DNA from: Acidilobaceae archaeon
GTDB lineage: Archaea > Thermoproteota > Thermoprotei_A > Sulfolobales > Acidilobaceae
Assembly: GCA_027046245.1 (NCBI GenBank)
Contig: JALTZJ010000015.1
Location: 1-64,000 of the forward strand
Length of the DNA: 64,000 bases
Direction of reading: 5' to 3'
Every line of letters begins with the position of its first letter. The stretch's first letter is position 1. The notes below the pieces were generated by a model, which was given only the letters and a program-made list of their open reading frames with translations, ran no database searches and was not told the origin of the DNA. The position numbers and the translations under genes were made by a program. Of this stretch, positions 34,515 through 43,156 are shown piece after piece.

Positions 34515-35894
34515 ATGGCCGAGAAGTTCGACCTAGTCGTTGTAGGCGGCGGCCCCGGAGGCTACCCGGCGGCCATCAGAGCAGCGCAACTCGGACTCAA
34601 CGTAGCCTTAGTGGAGGCCGACAAACTGGGGGGTGAATGCACTAACTACGGCTGCATACCGACAAAGGCCATGATAAAGGCTGCCGAAGCAGTAACGGCA
34701 GCAGCGCTCCTCCCCTTCATAAAGGGGAGGCCCGACTACGACTTCAAGGATCTAATGGAATGGGTAACAGACTTCTCAAAGAGGATATCCCAAGGGGTAG
34801 AGTACCTGCTCAAGGGCTATGGAGTCGAGCTTGTCAGGGGTAGGGCTAGGATAGAGGCTCCAGGCTTCCTAAGCGTTGATGGCGATAGACTAAGATACGA
34901 GAAGCTCGTGGTCAGCGTGGGCACCAGTCCTGCATTCCCCCGAGGTCTGGAGCCCGATGGCAGCGTTGTACATGATAACAGGAGCATACTAGGGCTTAGG
35001 AGGAAGCCTGGCTCCATGCTAATAATAGGCGGCGGCTATATTGGCGTAGAGTATGCAGCCGCCATGGCTAGATTAGGGGTAGAGGTGCATCTAGTCGAGG
35101 CTCTCGACAGAATACTACCGTTGATGGACAAGGACTTCTCAAGGATCGTAGAAAGACACTTGAAGAAGCTAGGCGTGAAGATCTACACTGGAACAATAGT
35201 TGAGGAGATGAAGCGAGGAGAGGCAAGCATAGCTGCAACACTAAAGGGGGGCAATAGCATCGAAGCCGACATAGCCCTTGTTGCTACAGGCAGAAGGCCG
35301 AACACCGCAGGACTAGGGCTCGAGAGAATCGGCGTGAGGCTAAACGGGAAAGGCTACATCACAGTGAACGATGGAATGGAGACAAGCGCTCCCGGGGTAT
35401 ACGCTGCCGGCGACGTCGCAGGCCCGCCCCTACTAGCTCACAAAGCATTCCTCCAGGCAGTAGTAGCAGCAGAGAGGGCTGCCGGCGACGAGTCGGCAGC
35501 CTACGACGCCAAGGCAGTACCTCAAGTAGTATACACAGAGCCGGAAATAGCTAGTACGGGCTTCACCCTGGAGGAGGCCAGAAAACAGGGGATAGACGCT
35601 GAGGAGAAGAGGCTCCCGCTAGGGAGTCTAGCCAGGGTATCCATGGAGGGATGCAGTGACTGTTTCGCTAAGATAGTTTATGAGAGGAGTAGCAAGGCGG
35701 TACTAGGCTTCCACATAGCGGCACCCCACGCAAGCGAGATCATAGCAGCAGCAACCCTAGCGATAGAGATGGGCGCCACTCTAGAGGACATAGCGCTAAC
35801 CATACACCCGCACCCCACAGTATCCGAGGCTCTAAAAGAGGCGGCGGAGCTAGCCCTAGAGAGGCCGATTCACTTCCTACTCAAGAGAAAGTAA
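34515..35894 (+). CDS. lpdA: Dihydrolipoamide dehydrogenase (E3)
   Basis: FAD enzyme that reoxidises the E2 lipoyl arm. FAD-binding GGGPGGYPAAIRAAQLG, the redox disulfide GGECTNYGCIPTK, NAD-binding IIGGGYIGVEYAAAMARLG, the second FAD motif YAAGDVAGPPLLAHKA and the C-terminal His-Glu pair in LTIHPHPTVSEALKEA are all present. ATG 34515 is chosen for MAEKFDLVVVGGG, eight bases after GGAGGTGG. A longer frame from 34443 overlaps E2. It is last in the complex operon. Confidence 0.95.
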   Translation: MAEKFDLVVVGGGPGGYPAAIRAAQLGLNVALVEADKLGGECTNYGCIPTKAMIKAAEAVTAAALLPFIKGRPDYDFKDLMEWVTDFSKRISQGVEYLLKGYGVELVRGRARIEAPGFLSVDGDRLRYEKLVVSVGTSPAFPRGLEPDGSVVHDNRSILGLRRKPGSMLIIGGGYIGVEYAAAMARLGVEVHLVEALDRILPLMDKDFSRIVERHLKKLGVKIYTGTIVEEMKRGEASIAATLKGGNSIEADIALVATGRRPNTAGLGLERIGVRLNGKGYITVNDGMETSAPGVYAAGDVAGPPLLAHKAFLQAVVAAERAAGDESAAYDAKAVPQVVYTEPEIASTGFTLEEARKQGIDAEEKRLPLGSLARVSMEGCSDCFAKIVYERSSKAVLGFHIAAPHASEIIAAATLAIEMGATLEDIALTIHPHPTVSEALKEAAELALERPIHFLLKRK

Positions 35895-35967
35895 TAGTAA
35901 AGTAAATGCTACTTCTTAAACCAGGCCCACGCTATACACACTATTTTACCGGGGTGTAGAGGAGGCC

Positions 35968-36294
35968 TTGGTCCTAGGCAGGATAAAGAAGCTACTCGAG
36001 CCCAGCGAGAAGGCGGTATTAGTAGTAGTCGAGGATGCCCCGGTTGATGCAGAGCTGCAGAGAGCTGCGGCAGCGAGCTACGCAGTTTCCCGCGGCATAA
36101 GGATAGTAGAGACTATGAAGGGCCCCAGAGAGGAGGTAGCAAGGAGACTTCTAGAATCAAACATAGAGGGTAAAATCCTGGTCTTCGATCCCTCGCTTCT
36201 CGGCGAGGAGACTGTTAGGAAGCTCGAAGAGCGGGGCAACAAGGTCGTGAAGGCTCGGATAGAGGCGCAGGAAGGGCCTAAACTTGGATGCTGA
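35968..36294 (+). CDS. Conserved-looking 108-residue protein, unknown
   Basis: The small alpha/beta protein has strands AVLVVVEDAPVDAEL, IRIVETMKGP and KILVFDPSLLG separated by helices, which would suit a small Rossmann- or flavodoxin-like domain. No catalytic motif or Cys pair; a single Cys ends the chain. It overlaps dph5 tail to tail by 17 nt. TTG 35968 is the start. I do not recognise a family. Confidence 0.5.
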   Translation: MVLGRIKKLLEPSEKAVLVVVEDAPVDAELQRAAAASYAVSRGIRIVETMKGPREEVARRLLESNIEGKILVFDPSLLGEETVRKLEERGNKVVKARIEAQEGPKLGC

Positions 36295-37150
36295 CCCCAC
36301 GGGCGCTAAAGCGGAGGAGACCACAGACCCTCTCAGCCGACCTATAAACGGTTTTATCGTACCCTTCGAAGCCGTAGACCTCTCTGAGAGCCCACTCCTC
36401 GCTTTCATGCAGCTCTGCCGGCACCACTAAACTGTAAATCCTGCCCTCCGTGTGTTCCAGCTTCTCTGCAGCTATCATCTTTTCATGGATCGATATGAAA
36501 TGGCTCCCGTTGGGACCGGCCGAGACTACAAGGAGGGGGAGCCTACCAAGGAAGGGTTCGTACCCGGCTTCCATGGAGAGCTCTGCCTCGTGGCTTAGCA
36601 GTATAGATACCGCCTCTCCCGGGCCTAGCTGCCCGGCACCGCCTTCCTCAACATCTAGGAGGAGCATAGTGTGGAGTCCCACGCATATATTGCCATAGAT
36701 AGCCTCGACAACGCTGTAAGCCTTAACGCCTCTCCAGGGCCCGGGTACCGTGATAGTGCGGCCGAAGCGGTAGTAGTGGAGGAGGCTAAGGCTCTTGGCA
36801 GCGCACACTCCAGAGACGCCGGGGAGCAGCCTGATCGTGGCGCCGGCTCTCGCGGCTTCCGCGATGAGTGTGGCGTGCGTGGTTGCTATAAGCGGGTCCC
36901 CCGGTACGAGCACTACTACATTGCTATCAAGAGCTTCTCTCGCTATAGACGAGGACCCCTCTTCGAGCACTTTTCTCTCGGCCGCAACTACACTACCGCT
37001 TGCATAGCTCCTTGCGAGGTCGAGCAGCCACCTTGCTCCGGGCATCGTATAGGTATCTACGTATACCTTGTTGGCGTTCTTTAGGGATTCAAGCACCTCC
37101 ACTGTCTGGAGACCGGGCGCGTATCCTCCACCCGCGAGTATGAGGCCCAA
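36278..37150 (-). CDS. dph5: Diphthine synthase
   Basis: SAM-dependent methyltransferase that modifies a histidine of elongation factor 2 in archaea and eukaryotes. Family motifs of the tetrapyrrole-methylase fold: the beginning LGLILAGGGYAPG, VVVLVPGDPLIATTHATL, LLPGVSGVCAAKSLSLLHYYRFG, and later TMLLLDVEE and LLVVSAGPNGSHFIS. The usual opening is GLGLY; here GLILAGGG is a small deviation. Length 290 is a little longer than usual. It is a single minus-strand gene. Confidence 0.92.
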   Translation of the reverse strand: MGLILAGGGYAPGLQTVEVLESLKNANKVYVDTYTMPGARWLLDLARSYASGSVVAAERKVLEEGSSSIAREALDSNVVVLVPGDPLIATTHATLIAEAARAGATIRLLPGVSGVCAAKSLSLLHYYRFGRTITVPGPWRGVKAYSVVEAIYGNICVGLHTMLLLDVEEGGAGQLGPGEAVSILLSHEAELSMEAGYEPFLGRLPLLVVSAGPNGSHFISIHEKMIAAEKLEHTEGRIYSLVVPAELHESEEWALREVYGFEGYDKTVYRSAERVCGLLRFSARGVSIQV

Positions 37151-37223
37151 GACTCCCAGCCCTTGTCATTAGCCTCTATGAGGCGCGTCTAGGGACTAGA
37201 GCTTGGGAGTGGTGCCGTAGCAG

Positions 37224-38846
37224 TTGGCCGGGGAGGAGGAATGTAGGGCTCTTGTTATCCCTTTATCTCCTGGGCCTTATTCTCTGGATAGCCTAATATC
37301 TAGTATCCTTAGGGGCGTGGAGGAGTACAGGGCTAACGTCGTCTACCTAGTCTATACTAGGCGGGTGGCCAGCGAGGCGAAGAGACTCGCAGAGGCCGTG
37401 AGGGGCATCGTTGACTGCGTGGAGTTCGTTGAACGCGAGATTTGTGACTGGATCGAGGGAAGCAGTGAGGGGTGCAACACCACCCAGAAGCTGCGCAAGA
37501 TAATAGTTGACGAAGCGATGGCTAGGTGCGGAGAAAGGAATGTCGTGGTTACAATAAGCCCTGCTAGTAGGAGGCTCGCCGCAGCCGCCAGCCTAGCAAG
37601 CCTACCCCAGAGCCCCAAGGACACTACCGCCTCTACAGCGACTGAGGCTGAAGTGGCTCACGTGGACTTCTACTGGGGCCCATGGACGGGGAGCACGTAC
37701 CCCTTCGTGCCCAGAGGCCTGGAGCCAGTGATCAGGATACACCCAGCTAACGCCATATCGCAAAGCCCCGCTGTCCTGGGCAAGACGTGCGGCAAGGCCG
37801 TGGCCGAGCCTCAAAGCGATAAGGCTGGGGGGGCTTGTACCCTCCCCAACGGCTACAAGCTGCCTCCTATAGCATGCGGCGTAGCCAGGCTAGCTAGACT
37901 ACTGAACCTGCAGGGGGGTCGCTACTACGTTGACCCCGGCGGCGGCGTGGTGGCGGAGTGCCGGGGAAGAGACGGCGGGCCAGCACTAGATGTTAAGATA
38001 GCTGTGACGAGGGGAGGGTTCAACGCTAAGCCAAGTTATAGTGACTGCTTCAGGGTGCAGAACCTCTGCGACGCAGACTCGGTTAAGCGAGCCGTCGAGG
38101 CGGCGGTGAGATGCATCTACAATGAGATAGCACTGCCTGTGGAGTCCGAGAAGGAACCTGACAAGAGTAAGGTGTGGCAGATGGTCATGTACACGGGTCT
38201 CGTGCCACCGATAGTGGAGGAGCCGGAGAGCCTCAAGGGGTTGAGGCTCAGCGACGCCCTCAACGGAGGCAGCGTACTCATAGACACTAACATGGCCTAT
38301 GCCGGGATACACGTTGAGACCCGAAGAGGCCTGAAAACATTGGTACCCAGCTGCGCGGTAACAGAGGTGGCGGGCAGGCTAAGCGAGAAACTCAAATCAC
38401 CACCCTCACTATGGACATTCATAGACCTCCTCGCATTCGCCGCTCTAGAGGAGCTAAGACTCTCAGGATCACCGATAATAGAGACGCCCGGCGCCGTTAA
38501 GTGCGAGGCAGGAATAATGGCCCTCGAAGGAAGGGAAGTCCCTCTAGCTACAAGGGACTGGGGCGCCCTTAAGCTATGGGAGCTAGCAACAAGGATAAAG
38601 GGGGGAAGCCGGAGGGAGTCGTTGATTTTCATCAAAACACCAGGGCTCAAGGAGGCGCTGAGCCTGGCCAGAAGCCTGTCACTAGCAGACGCGTACTACG
38701 CTTTGCTACAGATGCTCATAGTCCTCAAGGCGGCCTCTAAATATCTTCAGGGCAGGAGGGAGCATAGCCTAGCTTTCAAGGTGGAGGGAGTAGTTGACGA
38801 AGGCAAGATACCGGTGCCGCGCACCCTACAGTCTCAGACCGCCTAG
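37224..38846 (+). CDS. Putative CARF-like/PIN-domain nuclease, 540 residues
   Basis: Unknown as a whole. The C-terminal part (about 348-465) reads as a PIN-type RNase: D354 in SVLIDTNMAYAG, E381 in PSCAVTEVAG and D445 in VPLATRDWGALKL make the standard acidic triad. The N-terminal 130 residues form an alternating Rossmann-like domain: ALVIPLSPGPYSLDSLI, NVVYLVYTRRVASEAKRLAE, then NVVVTISPASRRLAAAASL. This resembles CARF domains that sense cyclic oligoadenylates. A Cys-rich middle region of about 200 residues separates them. No cas genes are near, so the CRISPR link is inference. The tail overlaps the convergent ATPase gene by four bases. Confidence 0.5.
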   Translation: MAGEEECRALVIPLSPGPYSLDSLISSILRGVEEYRANVVYLVYTRRVASEAKRLAEAVRGIVDCVEFVEREICDWIEGSSEGCNTTQKLRKIIVDEAMARCGERNVVVTISPASRRLAAAASLASLPQSPKDTTASTATEAEVAHVDFYWGPWTGSTYPFVPRGLEPVIRIHPANAISQSPAVLGKTCGKAVAEPQSDKAGGACTLPNGYKLPPIACGVARLARLLNLQGGRYYVDPGGGVVAECRGRDGGPALDVKIAVTRGGFNAKPSYSDCFRVQNLCDADSVKRAVEAAVRCIYNEIALPVESEKEPDKSKVWQMVMYTGLVPPIVEEPESLKGLRLSDALNGGSVLIDTNMAYAGIHVETRRGLKTLVPSCAVTEVAGRLSEKLKSPPSLWTFIDLLAFAALEELRLSGSPIIETPGAVKCEAGIMALEGREVPLATRDWGALKLWELATRIKGGSRRESLIFIKTPGLKEALSLARSLSLADAYYALLQMLIVLKAASKYLQGRREHSLAFKVEGVVDEGKIPVPRTLQSQTA

Positions 38847-40516
38847 CCGCCTAGAGCCTCCATGGCTAGGCCTGGGAGCCTGTTGACGACGAACATTATA
38901 TCTAGGGGCCTGACATATGATAGGTCGGGCCCTGGCTCGGCGCTGAGCCAGGAGTAGTCCCAGGTCCATAGCATGGTGCTAATCCTCCTAGCTTCTTCAA
39001 CCGCCACTACACCCCTCCTAGAGGCTATCCTGAGGGCGGCAACGACGGAGGTGACGAGCTGCATCTCCTCCTCAAGCTGCTTATTGCTCGACAAGTCGAT
39101 GTAGGGCTGCGGGGCACCCTTTAACTCTAGCCTGGCTCCCTTCACCCTGCTCTTCTCGTAGATGACGGGCCTTGACACCCTGCGGGGCACGGGCTTCTCG
39201 TAGGGTACACCACCGGGTTTATAGCCCGAGGCCTCCAGGGCCATTGCAGCCTTCTCCTTGTAGCCGCTGGCGTCCCTAGCCTTATACTCATCCATGACGA
39301 TTACTGCATCGGCCCTGGCTATCAACTGGGGGCTGCCGCTAACAACGGCGACCACTCCTATACCGCTCTTAGCCATCTCGGGCGCCTCCTCGCTAAGGGG
39401 ATTCAAGGTGCGTTTCCCGGTAACCTCCTCGGCCCAGAAGTCCCTGTGAATGAAGTTCGTGGCCGCCGTATCCTCGTCTACAACTATAACCTCTGCCCCG
39501 GCCTCTACGGCCTCTTGCACGCTGGCAGCAATGCTGGTAGCCCCACTGGCGTCGCGGGTTGAGAAGCAGCGTAGGCTCTCTCTGGCGCCTGGCAGGCTGA
39601 GCACGAAGGGGGATAGGTCGACACAGTTAACCCACCGACCGTTCTCGCTTTCAACGTAGAAGAGTTCCTCCCTAGAGACTACTAGCTCCCTGCCATCGCC
39701 CGGCACGTGATTCCAGACTCCATGGTATATGGCTTCGGCTAGGGTAGTCTTCCCGTGGAAGGCGGGCCCTGAGACGAGGGCAAGGCCCAGAGGCACTCCC
39801 ATGCCAGTAATGCTTCTCCCCGTGGGAAGCTCGACCTCAACCCTAAGGCTAGCGGGGCTCTCAAATGGTATAGCACCCTTCAGGGGCTTCCAGCACCCCC
39901 CACAAGCCCGGGGCAAAACGCTGCCGTCACCCACGAAAGCGGCTAGCCTCCGCCTCCGGAGCTCGCCCCTAATATACTCCTGCTCCAGCCAGGCCCTAGC
40001 ATACTCCAGGAGCCCCCTACTCCTTGAAGCCCTCATAAGCGACCTGGTAAAAGCGCCGGGGGCCCTAGTTAGGAGAAGCTCGTGAGCCTCCCGAGCCATA
40101 ACCCTGCGGCGCCTACTAGGCAAGCCGACCCAGAGCCTAGCCACAACCCTGAAGCCCATCCCCTGGGGCCTAGCCTCGACGGCGCTGCGAGGCACCATTA
40201 TGGGAGCAGGCCTCGGCAGCGATAAGAGGCCGCTGCGCCCCTCGCCCACCCCCCTCATGGATGCCCTCTTAGCCTCATCGAGGAGAATCCTATGAATGTA
40301 GTCAGCCACAGCTATAGGAGCTTTCAAAGTCAGCCTCTCAGAGACGCGCATCCATGCTTCAAGCCTGACAACGCTCGGCGGAGCGAAGGGGTCACCTTGA
40401 ACCCTGACAACGGCTACCTTTACCCCGTCCACCTCTTCGCTGGCCCTGGCGAGATCCTTATACGCCTTATACCCCCTACCGTCTATCCTGCGGAGCACCT
40501 CACTAATGCTCGGCAA
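38843..40516 (-). CDS. ABC-class ATPase (COG3044 type)
   Basis: 557-residue predicted ATPase of the ABC class. The Walker A is LALVSGPAFHGKTTLAEAI, Walker B EVIVVDEDTAATNFI, and RWVNCVDLSPFVLSLPG and DASGATSIAASVQEAVEAG fit the family, where the latter replaces the ABC signature. The N-terminal 230 residues are unique to the family. The role is unknown. It is the last gene of a tightly packed minus-strand operon (7-nt gap to the next gene upstream). Confidence 0.83.
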   Translation of the reverse strand: MPSISEVLRRIDGRGYKAYKDLARASEEVDGVKVAVVRVQGDPFAPPSVVRLEAWMRVSERLTLKAPIAVADYIHRILLDEAKRASMRGVGEGRSGLLSLPRPAPIMVPRSAVEARPQGMGFRVVARLWVGLPSRRRRVMAREAHELLLTRAPGAFTRSLMRASRSRGLLEYARAWLEQEYIRGELRRRRLAAFVGDGSVLPRACGGCWKPLKGAIPFESPASLRVEVELPTGRSITGMGVPLGLALVSGPAFHGKTTLAEAIYHGVWNHVPGDGRELVVSREELFYVESENGRWVNCVDLSPFVLSLPGARESLRCFSTRDASGATSIAASVQEAVEAGAEVIVVDEDTAATNFIHRDFWAEEVTGKRTLNPLSEEAPEMAKSGIGVVAVVSGSPQLIARADAVIVMDEYKARDASGYKEKAAMALEASGYKPGGVPYEKPVPRRVSRPVIYEKSRVKGARLELKGAPQPYIDLSSNKQLEEEMQLVTSVVAALRIASRRGVVAVEEARRISTMLWTWDYSWLSAEPGPDLSYVRPLDIMFVVNRLPGLAMEALGG

Positions 40517-40523
40517 GGCTATC

Positions 40524-40967
40524 CTAGCCCTCCCTAGCGTAGGGTGGCAAACACTCGAAGCCGGCAGGGGCCAGCCTCGTGGGCCCGCCTAGGCTCCACG
40601 CAAAGCCGCTAGGCAGCACGAGAGGACCCTCAAGTAGTTTCAGGGCCTCGCCGCCCTTCAAGGAGGCAGCAGCCCAGGCCCTTAGAATAGATCTATCGCT
40701 CTTCGCCTCAGCGCGGCGGCTCGGGGCTCCTGTAAATGTGAAGGAGAGGGGGAGATAGAGGCGTGACACTAGACCCCACTCACCGTTGCAGGTGTAGACG
40801 AGTGTAAGGCCTCCGAGTGCGTATGCAGTCCTAAGCCACTCTTCTTCAAGCTCCCTCGTCTCTAGCCCTACGGGAGATGAAGATTCGACGACGGCAGTCA
40901 GCTTTAGGCATTCACCTCTCGCCAATACCACTAGCTTGTTATGCCTCTCCTCACATGTATCCCTCAT
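40524..40967 (-). CDS. Unknown 147-residue protein in the ATPase operon
   Basis: No family recognised. The chain has an acidic/basic first third (ARGECLKLTAVVESSSP), a region GGLTLVYTCNGEWGLVSRLYLPLSF, and a Gly/Pro-rich end. Its start lies 17 nt inside the DUF2299-like gene and its stop is 7 nt before the ABC-class ATPase, so it is coupled to both. Confidence 0.45.
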   Translation of the reverse strand: MRDTCEERHNKLVVLARGECLKLTAVVESSSPVGLETRELEEEWLRTAYALGGLTLVYTCNGEWGLVSRLYLPLSFTFTGAPSRRAEAKSDRSILRAWAAASLKGGEALKLLEGPLVLPSGFAWSLGGPTRLAPAGFECLPPYAREG

Positions 40968-41457
40968 GGCTCCTGCTCCTCTCGCCTGGCTGCGCGGCCT
41001 TGCCGAGCCTCGCTATCATCGCCCCCGATACTAGCGGTACAACGTTTACCACCGTCTTCACGGTGTCCATTAGCTCCTGCCTGTTCAGCGACTCTATGTA
41101 GAGGATCCTAGTTACCAGCACGTTCATCAGTACGTCATCGTTGGCCTGAACAACTACTATGCAGTTAGGGCATAGATGCAGAACGCCTCGGTGAACCTCG
41201 TATATTAACTGTAGCCGCTCCTCCCTGCTCACCTCCCTCATACGGGACTTGTGGAACTCGCTGACGCTGACTCCCAGCGTGACAGCTATAGAGTCCTTCC
41301 CCTTCGCCTTCTGGACGACGGCAGAGATCCTAGTTGGGCCCCTAGTGGTCACCCTGAGCGCCCACTCTAGGGGAAGGTTAGGCGGTACAGGCTCGCTCGT
41401 TACATCGAATTCCTCGGCTAGCCAGGCTAGCACCCTGGACTTCAGATCCTCATCCAC
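40951..41457 (-). CDS. DUF2299-like protein
   Basis: 168 residues. The first 110 resemble archaeal DUF2299 (type III secretion chaperone-like fold): RVLAWLAEEFDVTSEPVPPN, ALRVTTRGPTRISAVVQKAKG, KDSIAVTLGVSVSE, then EVHRGVLHLCPNCIVVVQ. The C-terminal 50 residues carry a hydrophobic stretch, VVNVVPLVSGAMIARLG. Function unknown. It overlaps the genes on both sides (16 and 17 nt). Confidence 0.6.
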   Translation of the reverse strand: MDEDLKSRVLAWLAEEFDVTSEPVPPNLPLEWALRVTTRGPTRISAVVQKAKGKDSIAVTLGVSVSEFHKSRMREVSREERLQLIYEVHRGVLHLCPNCIVVVQANDDVLMNVLVTRILYIESLNRQELMDTVKTVVNVVPLVSGAMIARLGKAAQPGERSRSHEGYM

Positions 41458-42266
41458 TCCTGGTCACCGAGCACCTCTTCTTGCTCCCTCGCTACTCTTC
41501 TAATCAGCGCCGGCGCCGCCTTAACTATGAAGTCCTCGGCCTCCGCTATCCTCGGGTTCTCTGCTAGATCCCGGGGATCGCCTGGGAGGCCTAGGCGGCC
41601 CACGCTGGCCTTACCAAGGAGCCAGGTCTTGAAGCCGCCGCTCTCCACTAGCTTCGTAAGGGAGGAAGCGTTTATGGCGCCGCCGCTGGCCCACCACGAC
41701 TCCCTGACAAAGCTTATCGCTACGGCTCTCGATAGCTTGCCAAGCCACGCCTCCAACAGCTCCTGCTCCCTCTCGGCTATGGCCCTGGCTGCTTCGGAGG
41801 GCTCCACACCGGTTAGGGGCGAGTGGAGCGCTGCAGACACGAAGCCCTCGTCGAGCACGGGCCTCAAGGAGCCGTTAACCACCACTATGCTAGCCGCTAG
41901 AGCGCTGTGAAGGACGGCCTCCATAAAGACCTCGCCTACGTCCCGTGGAGCCTCGACGCGTTCACCCGCTATAGCAGCCTTCACCACCTCGAAGCTTAAT
42001 GGGTCGGTGCCAGCGGGTGCGCCATCTACTAGTAGCCACGGCACGCTCCATATCAAGCGGCCGGTTTCATCGACAGGAGCTATCGTGGGCCTCAGCTCCA
42101 CCCTCTCTAGGAGCCTCCGGGAGGCTAGCTCCCTGTAGAGGCCGTAACTGGAGGCGCAGGTCTTGTGAACATATATCACGGGCCTGCCGGGCAACGGAGC
42201 CCTCCACCCTCCTCTGAGGCCCGGAAGAAGGGTTCGGGCATTGTTAAATATATTCCGGGGTACCAC
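41442..42266 (-). CDS. Thioredoxin-fold protein with a single active-site Cys
   Basis: 274 residues. The N-terminal 100 look like a thioredoxin/glutaredoxin fold: VIYVHKTCASSYGLYRELA (C37, CASS in place of CxxC), strand RVELRPTIAP and the cis-proline region SVPWLLVDGAP. The remaining 170 residues are helical and unassigned. A monothiol site next to the suf genes could mean Fe-S cluster transfer or a redox role, but this is inference. It starts a four-gene operon and is divergent from sufC. TATA-like AATATATTTAA lies near 42247 on the minus strand. Confidence 0.5.
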   Translation of the reverse strand: MVPRNIFNNARTLLPGLRGGWRAPLPGRPVIYVHKTCASSYGLYRELASRRLLERVELRPTIAPVDETGRLIWSVPWLLVDGAPAGTDPLSFEVVKAAIAGERVEAPRDVGEVFMEAVLHSALAASIVVVNGSLRPVLDEGFVSAALHSPLTGVEPSEAARAIAEREQELLEAWLGKLSRAVAISFVRESWWASGGAINASSLTKLVESGGFKTWLLGKASVGRLGLPGDPRDLAENPRIAEAEDFIVKAAPALIRRVAREQEEVLGDQEWMRI

Positions 42267-42298
42267 TCAGAGTTTAACAGCCCCCGCCAGAACACTGT

Positions 42299-42314
42299 TT
42301 AACACAGGTTAAAG
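42299..42314 (+). promoter_or_regulatory. Palindrome overlapping the sufC TATA box
   Basis: TTTAAC-ACAG-GTTAAA, a perfect 6-bp inverted repeat. Its right arm (GGTTAAAG) is the only good TATA box before sufC, and its centre is about 26 nt from the ATG at 42337, so the transcript would be leaderless. A protein bound here would block TBP. A related palindrome precedes sufB. Confidence 0.5.
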
Positions 42315-42336
42315 TGCGGATAGTGGGGTGCACTCG

Positions 42337-43110
42337 ATGGGCTTAGAAGTAGTAAACCTGACCGCTAGGATAGGCGAGAAGACCGTGCTCAAAAACGTGA
42401 GCCTCAACGTGAACTACGGAGAGGTACACGCCATAATGGGGCCTAACGGTAGCGGCAAGAGCAGTCTAGCTTATGTCATAATGGGTAGAGAGATCTACGA
42501 GGTTGTAGACGGCGACATACTGCTAGACGGGGAGAGCATAAAGGACCTGCCCCCAGAGGAGAGGGCTATCAAGGGCATATTCCTGGCTATGCAGGACCCG
42601 CCTCAGGTGCCGGGCGTCAGGCTGAGCAGCCTGATAATAGCAGCGGCCAACAAGAAGCTGGGCGGCGAGGGGGAACTCGGCAGGCCCCGCGACCCGAGGA
42701 TACTCAAGCGCATGATGGAGCTAGCGAAGGAGATAGGACTAGATCCCTCGATACTCCAGAGAGAGGTAAACGTGGGCTTCAGCGGCGGCGAGAGAAAGAG
42801 GAGTGAGATACTCCAGGCACTACTCCTCGACCCCAAGATAGTGATTCTAGATGAGCCCGACAGCGGGCTAGACATAGACGGTATAAAGATAGTGGCTCAA
42901 TACATAAACAAGCTCAGGGAGCAGGGCAAGGGCGTTATGCTGATAACCCACTACGCCAGGCTACTCCAGTACGTGAAGCCCGACAGGGTCACAGTCCTGA
43001 TAGGTGGCGAAGTCGTTGCTACGGACGGATACGAGTTAGCGCGGCTAGTAGAGGAGAAGGGATACGCCTACGTGAAGCAGGCCTTCAGAAAAGGTAGTGC
43101 GCAGGGTTAA
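42337..43110 (+). CDS. sufC: SufC, Fe-S cluster assembly ATPase
   Basis: ABC-type ATPase that works with SufB and SufD to build Fe-S clusters. Walker A IMGPNGSGKSSLA, Q-loop AMQDPPQVPG, signature VGFSGGERKRSEIL, Walker B IVILDEPDSGLDID and the switch His in LITHYARLL are all present. Length 257 is normal. ATG 42337 is preferred over GTG 42328, both for the family start GLEVVNLTARIG and for the leaderless promoter spacing. Confidence 0.95.
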   Translation: MGLEVVNLTARIGEKTVLKNVSLNVNYGEVHAIMGPNGSGKSSLAYVIMGREIYEVVDGDILLDGESIKDLPPEERAIKGIFLAMQDPPQVPGVRLSSLIIAAANKKLGGEGELGRPRDPRILKRMMELAKEIGLDPSILQREVNVGFSGGERKRSEILQALLLDPKIVILDEPDSGLDIDGIKIVAQYINKLREQGKGVMLITHYARLLQYVKPDRVTVLIGGEVVATDGYELARLVEEKGYAYVKQAFRKGSAQG

Positions 43111-43128
43111 ACCCCCAACCAGGCTATT

Positions 43129-43141
43129 TTAACAGTGTTAA
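43129..43141 (+). promoter_or_regulatory. Palindrome overlapping the sufB TATA box
   Basis: TTAAC-AGT-GTTAA. The left part is within the TATA-like CTATTTTAAC, whose centre is about 26 nt before the sufB ATG at 43157. It has the same half-site as the sufC palindrome, with spacer 3 in place of 4. Confidence 0.5.
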
Positions 43142-43156
43142 TGTGGGGTGTGAGTA

